From assembly GCF_904846615.1 (NCBI RefSeq), contig NZ_CAJHBK010000001.1:2914001-2978000 (forward strand): 64,000 nucleotides of DNA, given 5' to 3'. The translations under genes were made by a program, and so were the position numbers. The stretch comes from Psychrobacter sp. JCM 18902 (GTDB taxonomy: Bacteria > Pseudomonadota > Gammaproteobacteria > Pseudomonadales > Moraxellaceae). Below are positions 58,749 to 64,000 of this stretch, piece by piece (within the stretch, counting starts at the first letter, position 1; every line of letters begins with the position of its first letter). Under the pieces are notes generated by a model. That model worked only from the letters and a program-made list of their open reading frames with translations, was not told the DNA's origin and searched no databases.

Positions 58749-60065
58749 CTAAACCACTTCACCGCAGACAAAGCCACTGGCCCATGCCCATTGGAAGTTA
58801 TAACCGCCAAGCCAACCAGTAACATCCAGCACTTCACCGATAAAGTATAAGCCCTCTTGCATGTTACTTTGCATGGTCTTTGAGGAGACTTCATCAGTTT
58901 TTACGCCGCCGCGGGTCACCTCAGCGGTACGATAGCCTTCTGTACCAGAGGGTTTGAGCTGCCAGCCATTCAAAGTCGCGCCAAGCTCCGTCAGCCGCTC
59001 ATCTTTAATATTGGCAAGTTCGGTGTCTTTGATATCGTCCCAAAGGTGCGTTTGTAGCGCGGCAAGCAGTTTTTTTGGTAACTTATTACTGTCATCGCCG
59101 CTATCGGTATAATCCGCGATGACCGTCCGAATCAGTTGCTTTGGGTGCGATTTTTTGTGCGCCAGGAGCAGCGCTGTTATGTCGATATTTGGCAGCAGGT
59201 TGATACTAATGGTCTCGCCAGTGTGCCAATAGTTTGATAGTTGTAGCATAGCAGGGCCTGACAGTCCGCGATGGGTAAACAACATAGGCAATTTAAAAGA
59301 GATGCGCTCATTGCTAGCGATGACTGGCAAACTAATACCAGCCAAAGATCGGATAAGCTCACCCGTTTTATCCGTAAAGGTAAAAGGCACTAAGCTGGCA
59401 TCGGTTGCGATCAGCGTGTGCCCAAATTGCTGCGCCAATTCATATCCCAAACCACTGGCTCCCATCGTTGGAATAGACAGTCCGCCCGTGGCGACCACGA
59501 GTGACTCACAGCGGTAGCCTGTTTGCGGCAGTTTTGTTTGATTGGCGGATTCTTTTCTCTCTTGCTTTTCTTTTTTACTAAACTGCTTGCTGGTCAGTAA
59601 TTCAAATTTGGCGTTCTTGTCATTTTCGATAGCTTGTACACTGTCAATCTGCGCATTTAGCTTTACTTGTACACCAGCTGCCGTACATTCCGCGAGGAGC
59701 ATGGTCAAAATATCTTGCGCTGAATCATCACAAAATAGCTGACCATGTTCGCGCTCATGGTAAGGGATCTTATGTGCTGCCACCATACCAATAAATTCCC
59801 AGCTGGGATAACGACTGAGCGCGGATTTACAGAAATGTTGATTGGCACCGATAAAGTGCTCAGGCTCCACATAATAATTGGTAAAGTTGCAGCGTCCACC
59901 ACCTGACATGAGGATTTTTTTGCCCGCTTTATTGGCATGGTCTAATACCAGTACGCGGCGACCACGACGACCCGCTGTGAGCGCACAGTATAGCCCTGAC
60001 GCGCCAGCGCCGATGATGATGACATCATAGTGGGTGTATTGTGATGCATTGCGCAGATTGCTCAT
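58749..60065 (-). CDS. yhiN: FAD/NAD(P)-dependent oxidoreductase, HI0933/YhiN family
   Basis: The product is 438 aa. The N-terminal DVIIIGAGASGLYCALTAGR and KAGKKILMSGGGRCNFTN are diagnostic of the HI0933-like/BaiN family. YRCESLVVATGGLSIPTMGASGLGYELAQQFGHTL and the C-terminal VTRGGVKTDEVSSKTMQSNM, GLYFIGEVLDVTGWLGGYNF and QWAWASGFVCGE follow. The family is flavin-dependent with no firmly known substrate in Proteobacteria. A charged Lys/Glu insertion (about 160-180) lies between the two FAD-binding parts. It is a single gene. Confidence 0.92.
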   Translation of the reverse strand: MSNLRNASQYTHYDVIIIGAGASGLYCALTAGRRGRRVLVLDHANKAGKKILMSGGGRCNFTNYYVEPEHFIGANQHFCKSALSRYPSWEFIGMVAAHKIPYHEREHGQLFCDDSAQDILTMLLAECTAAGVQVKLNAQIDSVQAIENDKNAKFELLTSKQFSKKEKQERKESANQTKLPQTGYRCESLVVATGGLSIPTMGASGLGYELAQQFGHTLIATDASLVPFTFTDKTGELIRSLAGISLPVIASNERISFKLPMLFTHRGLSGPAMLQLSNYWHTGETISINLLPNIDITALLLAHKKSHPKQLIRTVIADYTDSGDDSNKLPKKLLAALQTHLWDDIKDTELANIKDERLTELGATLNGWQLKPSGTEGYRTAEVTRGGVKTDEVSSKTMQSNMQEGLYFIGEVLDVTGWLGGYNFQWAWASGFVCGEVV

Positions 60066-60571
60066 GGTAGTCTCATAAAATAATAGGTTTAAAAACCAGC
60101 CACCAAATCCGTCATCGAATCAACAACGCCGATTGCTTATCTTTATAGCAGCAGGTCAATAAGAGGGTTTGGTGAAGGGTGTATTTTGGCGTCGTATCTC
60201 GCGTGTAGCTATTGTCCATATTTCATACAAGGTTACAAGGATTAAATGTCATATCATTATCTGATATCTGGACGGTGATGCCTTTGTTTATGCCAAAATC
60301 AAAAAATGTTTTAAATTGGTCAATACCAATAGTAAAAGCGAGTAGATGCAAAACCACACCTCGTCAATAAATTTTATCATGGGTGAGCAAGTATACCGCT
60401 ATATAGGCATATTGTTATGAATGGCTGTTGATACCTTGCAACCGTTCTGCTTATTTGTCAAACTAACCATTAAGTGTCACACATTATGGAAGATGACCCT
60501 TATCACCTGTACAGGCAGTCGTTTTCGACCGTTATGCGTGCAGGTCATAATAATTAAAAAGGACAAATACG
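60066..60571. other. Divergent intergenic region upstream of acs
   Basis: About 500 bp lie between yhiN and acs. Small open frames occur (for example 60421 to 60654) but overlap the acs start and have no ribosome binding site. I see no RNA gene. Long acs leaders with complex control are common in other bacteria, but no operator is recognisable here. Confidence 0.5.
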
Positions 60572-62533
60572 ATGACTCAAAAATCATTCCCCATTGCAGC
60601 CGAATTTATCGCTGCTGCCAATACTACCGCCGAACAATACCGCGAAGACTATGAAAAATCTATCGAATCACCTCAGGCTAATGATGCTTTTTGGGCGAAG
60701 CGTGCCGAGCTGATCGATTGGATAAAAAAACCGACCAAAATCAGCGACGTTAACTATGATTTGGATGATTTTCGCATAAAATGGTTTGAGGACGGCGAGT
60801 TGAATATCTCTGTCAACTGTCTCGACCGACATGTCAAAAAAAATCCTTACAAGCCTGCCATTATTTGGGAGGGCGATCACCCTTCACTGCACAAAATCAT
60901 CTCCTTTAAAGAGCTACATCAAGCGGTCTGTCGCTTGGGTAATTCTATGCGTAAGCTTGGGGTCAAAAAAGGCGATCGCGTAACCCTATATATGCCGATG
61001 ATACCTGAAGCAATGATAGCGATGCTGGCATGTACGCGTATTGGCGCTGTACATTCCGTGGTCTTTGGTGGCTTTTCTGCTGAGAGCTTGGGTAATCGCC
61101 TGATAGACAGTCGCTCAAAAATCATCATTACGGCTGATGAAGGCTTACGTGGTAATAAGCATACGCCGCTTAAAGCCAATGTCGATCGGGCACTAGATAT
61201 GGATGGCACTGACAGCGTCACCAACGTCATTGTCGTTCATCGTACGGGCAATTCTGTACCGATGAGTGGTCGCCGTGATGTTTGGTATCATAACTTGGTC
61301 GATGGCGAGTCAGAACATTGCGAGCCAGAAGTTATGAATGCCGAAGACCCGCTATTTTTGTTGTATACCTCTGGCTCTACTGGCAAACCTAAAGGTGTGC
61401 TGCATACCACGGGCGGCTATATCACCTATGCTCTCTCTACTTTTCGAGATGTGTTCGATATTAAAGACGATGACGTCTACTGGTGTACTGCGGACGTAGG
61501 CTGGATCACAGGTCATACTTATGCAACCTACGCACCGCTTGCCAACGGTACGACGACGGTGATGTTCGAGGGTGTACCAGAATATCCCACATGGGCACGC
61601 ATCGGTCATATTATCGATAAGCACGATGTGACCATTCTGTACACTGCACCGACGGCGATTCGAGCGATGATGAAGGAGGGCGATGTCTTTGTGCGGGAGT
61701 CTGATCGTTCAAGTTTGCGACTACTCGGAACAGTCGGCGAGCCGATCAATCCCGAAGCATGGGACTGGTATTACCATGTCGTCGGCGGCGGCAAGTGTCC
61801 GATTGTAGATACTTGGTGGCAAACTGAGACAGGCGGCATCCTCATGGCACCGATACCAGGCACGGTCGCCCTTAAGCCGGGCGCAGCGATGAATCCTTTG
61901 TACGGTATCAAACCAGAGATTGTTGATAGTGACGGTACTATGCTAGAAGGATCTGCTGAAGGAAACTTGGCAATTAACAGCAGTTGGCCGGGGCAAATGC
62001 GTACTATTTATAATGACCATGAGCGTTTTTTAAAGACGTACTTTAGTGAGTATCCCGGTTATTATTTCACTGGTGATGGGGCGCAGCGTGACGAAGATGG
62101 ACATTACTGGATCACGGGTCGCGTCGATGATGTGCTTAACGTCGCAGGGCATCGTCTGGGAACAGCAGAAATTGAGAGTGCCGTGGTCGCGCATCCTGCG
62201 ACAGCGGAGGCCGCCATTGTCGGGATGCCGCACGAGATTCGCGGCATGGGCGTTTGTGCCTTTATTATTCTAAAATCGGGTGAAAAAGAGACAGAGGCGC
62301 TAAAGGCTGAGCTGAATCGACATGTTCGCGCTGAGATTGGTCCGATTGCCAATTTGGATGCTATTCATATCGTTGAAGCGTTACCCAAAACCCGCTCGGG
62401 CAAAATTATGCGCCGTATTTTACGTAACCTTGCGGCAGGGCAATATGTAGGTTTGGGTGATTTGTCTACTCTTGCGGATAGCTCGGTGATTAATCAGCTG
62501 GTTGAGGTAGTCAAAGCTGCGCGAGGAGAGTAG
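60572..62533 (+). CDS. acs: Acetyl-coenzyme A synthetase
   Basis: The product is 653 aa, matching the E. coli length of 652. Motifs in order: [20 protein letters not shown], the ATP loop [20 protein letters not shown] (about 264), [30 protein letters not shown] and the hinge [20 protein letters not shown]. The catalytic, acetylation-controlled lysine is in [18 protein letters not shown] (about 610). It makes acetyl-CoA from acetate, ATP and CoA. AAAAAGGAC before ATG 60572 supports the start. No acs-type symporter or regulator genes are adjacent. Confidence 0.96.
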   Translation: MTQKSFPIAAEFIAAANTTAEQYREDYEKSIESPQANDAFWAKRAELIDWIKKPTKISDVNYDLDDFRIKWFEDGELNISVNCLDRHVKKNPYKPAIIWEGDHPSLHKIISFKELHQAVCRLGNSMRKLGVKKGDRVTLYMPMIPEAMIAMLACTRIGAVHSVVFGGFSAESLGNRLIDSRSKIIITADEGLRGNKHTPLKANVDRALDMDGTDSVTNVIVVHRTGNSVPMSGRRDVWYHNLVDGESEHCEPEVMNAEDPLFLLYTSGSTGKPKGVLHTTGGYITYALSTFRDVFDIKDDDVYWCTADVGWITGHTYATYAPLANGTTTVMFEGVPEYPTWARIGHIIDKHDVTILYTAPTAIRAMMKEGDVFVRESDRSSLRLLGTVGEPINPEAWDWYYHVVGGGKCPIVDTWWQTETGGILMAPIPGTVALKPGAAMNPLYGIKPEIVDSDGTMLEGSAEGNLAINSSWPGQMRTIYNDHERFLKTYFSEYPGYYFTGDGAQRDEDGHYWITGRVDDVLNVAGHRLGTAEIESAVVAHPATAEAAIVGMPHEIRGMGVCAFIILKSGEKETEALKAELNRHVRAEIGPIANLDAIHIVEALPKTRSGKIMRRILRNLAAGQYVGLGDLSTLADSSVINQLVEVVKAARGE

Positions 62534-62585
62534 GCTAAATTATCGATTAAAAGCACGTTCAGTAAATAGACGATTAGCGTTCAGA

Positions 62586-62619
62586 AAAGTCATGTTATGA
62601 AAACTAGCATGGCTTTTTT
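62586..62619 (+). terminator. Intrinsic terminator of acs
   Basis: A 12-bp stem with G-U pairs (62586-62597 with 62605-62616) and a T-run, about 50 nt after the acs stop. Confidence 0.8.
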
Positions 62620-62763
62620 ACGCAGACGATATTGATATCAACAAAATTTAAAGGTTCAATACTTTCTATAACCATCTTATCTAACGATAACCATACTGTC
62701 GAAAACATTCCTACTATTATCACTCCCTTTTTTATCAAACATTATATGAGGCCTGCTGTCATT

Positions 62764-63942
62764 ATGACCAATCACTCTTTGCCCGCTGTCGCTACAGAAT
62801 CACCAAAAATCGCTATCATTGGTGGTGGTTTGACTGGGCTGTTTACCGCTACATTATTAGAGCGCGCCTTTGCTCAAAACATAGCACAAGATAGTGAGCA
62901 AACACCCTTACCGCAAATTACTGTCTTTGAAAAGTCACGTAGCGTAGGGCGTTTAGCCACTCGATATCGTACTGATAGCCCCACTGGTAAAAACTGGCAA
63001 TGGGCATTTGGGGCACAGTTTTTTACGGCTAAGACGGCAAGTTTTAAGCAATTCATTACGCCTTGGTTAGAGACGGGATTGCTACAGCCATGGTGCGCGC
63101 AGGTGATCGATTTAACACCAGCGAATCATGATACTCAATCGCCTGATATTCACATTAAAGAGCAATGGAACCCCATGCAAGCCCGCTATATCAGTACGCC
63201 AAAAATGACCAGTTGGGGGCGTACACTGGCTGATGAGTTGCAGTACAGCACCATAAAATTTAAAACCCGCGTTGCGCCATTGGCTCAATATGATAATTCT
63301 CTAGCGGCAAAGGTTGATAAAAAAACTGAGCTATTTGACGAGACTGGTGCGAGTATAGGTCACTTTGACTGGGTGATATGTACCGCGCCTAATGGTCAGA
63401 CCATAGAGCTAATGGCAGAGAGCGGCTTTGCTGAGCAAGCCAAGATTTCTAAGCAAAAAATGCTGGCGTGTTATACGCTGATGCTGGGTTGGGATAATTT
63501 TGATACATTACCAAAAATGTTAAGCGCTCAAGCAGCGCCACGCTGGGATGTGGCTTATCTCAATCACTCTATACTCGATAGAATATTTATCGAACACCAA
63601 AAACCTGCTCGCGATGACCTACTACCCAGTGTCACTATTCATGCGCGCAACGACTGGTCAGAGCAGCATATCGATGACGATATGGAGACGATCAAAGCGC
63701 AGTTATTAATAGCTGCCAAGCAAGCATTGAATTGGAACGATGACCATGCTCCTAGCCAAATAGATTGCCATCGTTGGCGTTATGCCGCCACTGTCACTGA
63801 TAGTGATAAAGAAGTATTAGGCATCTTGATAGACGAGTCTCATCAATGGATTGTCAGTGGTGATTGGTGCGGACAAGGCAATATCGAAAGTTGCTATCAA
63901 ATGGCACAACAGACGGTTGAGGCAATCAACAAAGCAAAATAA
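62764..63942 (+). CDS. FAD-dependent oxidoreductase, renalase-like
   Basis: The product is 392 aa from ATG 62764. The frame is open upstream to 62632, but that extension has no family character, while the FAD-binding IAIIGGGLTGLFTATLLERA begins soon after 62764. The Shine-Dalgarno sequence is weak, so the start is uncertain. Further blocks FEKSRSVGRLATRYR, WQWAFGAQFFTAKTASFKQF and the C-terminal WIVSGDWCGQGNIESCYQMA match bacterial renalase-like amine oxidase-fold proteins, which reoxidise misreduced nicotinamide isomers. That activity is inferred from similarity. It lies downstream of acs after a terminator, so it is probably transcribed separately. Confidence 0.85.
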   Translation: MTNHSLPAVATESPKIAIIGGGLTGLFTATLLERAFAQNIAQDSEQTPLPQITVFEKSRSVGRLATRYRTDSPTGKNWQWAFGAQFFTAKTASFKQFITPWLETGLLQPWCAQVIDLTPANHDTQSPDIHIKEQWNPMQARYISTPKMTSWGRTLADELQYSTIKFKTRVAPLAQYDNSLAAKVDKKTELFDETGASIGHFDWVICTAPNGQTIELMAESGFAEQAKISKQKMLACYTLMLGWDNFDTLPKMLSAQAAPRWDVAYLNHSILDRIFIEHQKPARDDLLPSVTIHARNDWSEQHIDDDMETIKAQLLIAAKQALNWNDDHAPSQIDCHRWRYAATVTDSDKEVLGILIDESHQWIVSGDWCGQGNIESCYQMAQQTVEAINKAK

Positions 63943-64000
63943 TGGCCAAGTTTACTTAGCGACTGACGCTATCCGAAACTGGACTTTAAGGGTGTTTTCT

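Noticed and set aside
60421..60654. Open frame of 77 codons just before acs
   Set aside because: It overlaps the acs start in another frame and lacks a ribosome binding site.
62632..62763. N-terminal extension of the renalase-like protein
   Set aside because: The extra 44 residues do not belong to the FAD fold and include the acs terminator region's flank. The start at 62764 fits the family better.

Overview
The window looks like chromosomal DNA of a gammaproteobacterium of the family Moraxellaceae, most likely Psychrobacter. I infer this from the moderately AT-rich sequence, a short AccA of 267 residues next to tilS, and the gene order pth - rplY(ctc) - prs - two tRNA-Gln - ispE - lolB - TPR protein - hemA. 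No database search was possible, so the genus is an inference from remembered gene content.

Layout. 1-2.3 kb: two paralogous envelope lipoproteins and a CsbD-like stress protein. 2.7-12.7 kb: a TetR regulator beside an orphan molybdopterin oxidoreductase, then dadA, ygfZ, yjdM, hemL, a fadD-type ligase and an Mpo1-like protein. 13-24.7 kb: housekeeping genes ppx, accA, tilS, a GNAT acetyltransferase, proC, yggT, thiD, tRNA-Ser, tRNA-Arg, an RDD protein, a Ca2+/Na+ exchanger, panD and pth. 24.8-33.4 kb: rplY, prs, two identical tRNA-Gln genes, ispE, lolB, a TPR protein and hemA. 34-40.7 kb: a class V aminotransferase, a split YeeE/YedE transporter pair, an acyl-CoA ligase and a fadH-like dienoyl-CoA reductase.

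40.8-48.8 kb is the accessory region and the most interesting part. It holds a LprI-like protein, a serine hydrolase, and two parallel cassettes on the minus strand. Each cassette reads PAAR-toxin, then a candidate immunity gene, then a Sel1-repeat lipoprotein. The right cassette is intact. The left cassette carries a PAAR-HELGH metallopeptidase toxin that has lost its 5' end and carries one stop and three frameshifts, while its two downstream genes are intact. A remnant of a second, diverged serine-hydrolase gene lies between the cassettes, so the region looks like an old tandem duplication of (hydrolase / Sel1 / immunity / PAAR-toxin) with a deletion at the junction. No type VI secretion structural genes are present in the window.

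49-51.5 kb: lplA and an AT-rich pair of genes of unknown function. 51.6-64 kb: a Tat/lipoprotein-type GMC oxidoreductase, a stand-alone trpB, an EamA transporter, an old-yellow-enzyme reductase, a pirin, a YhiN-type flavoprotein, acs and a renalase-like FAD protein.

Three copies of an uncharacterised 107-108 bp near-palindromic element with TATAGTC ends (472-579, 3534-3640, 28650-28756) form a MITE-like family. Many genes end in strong intrinsic terminators.
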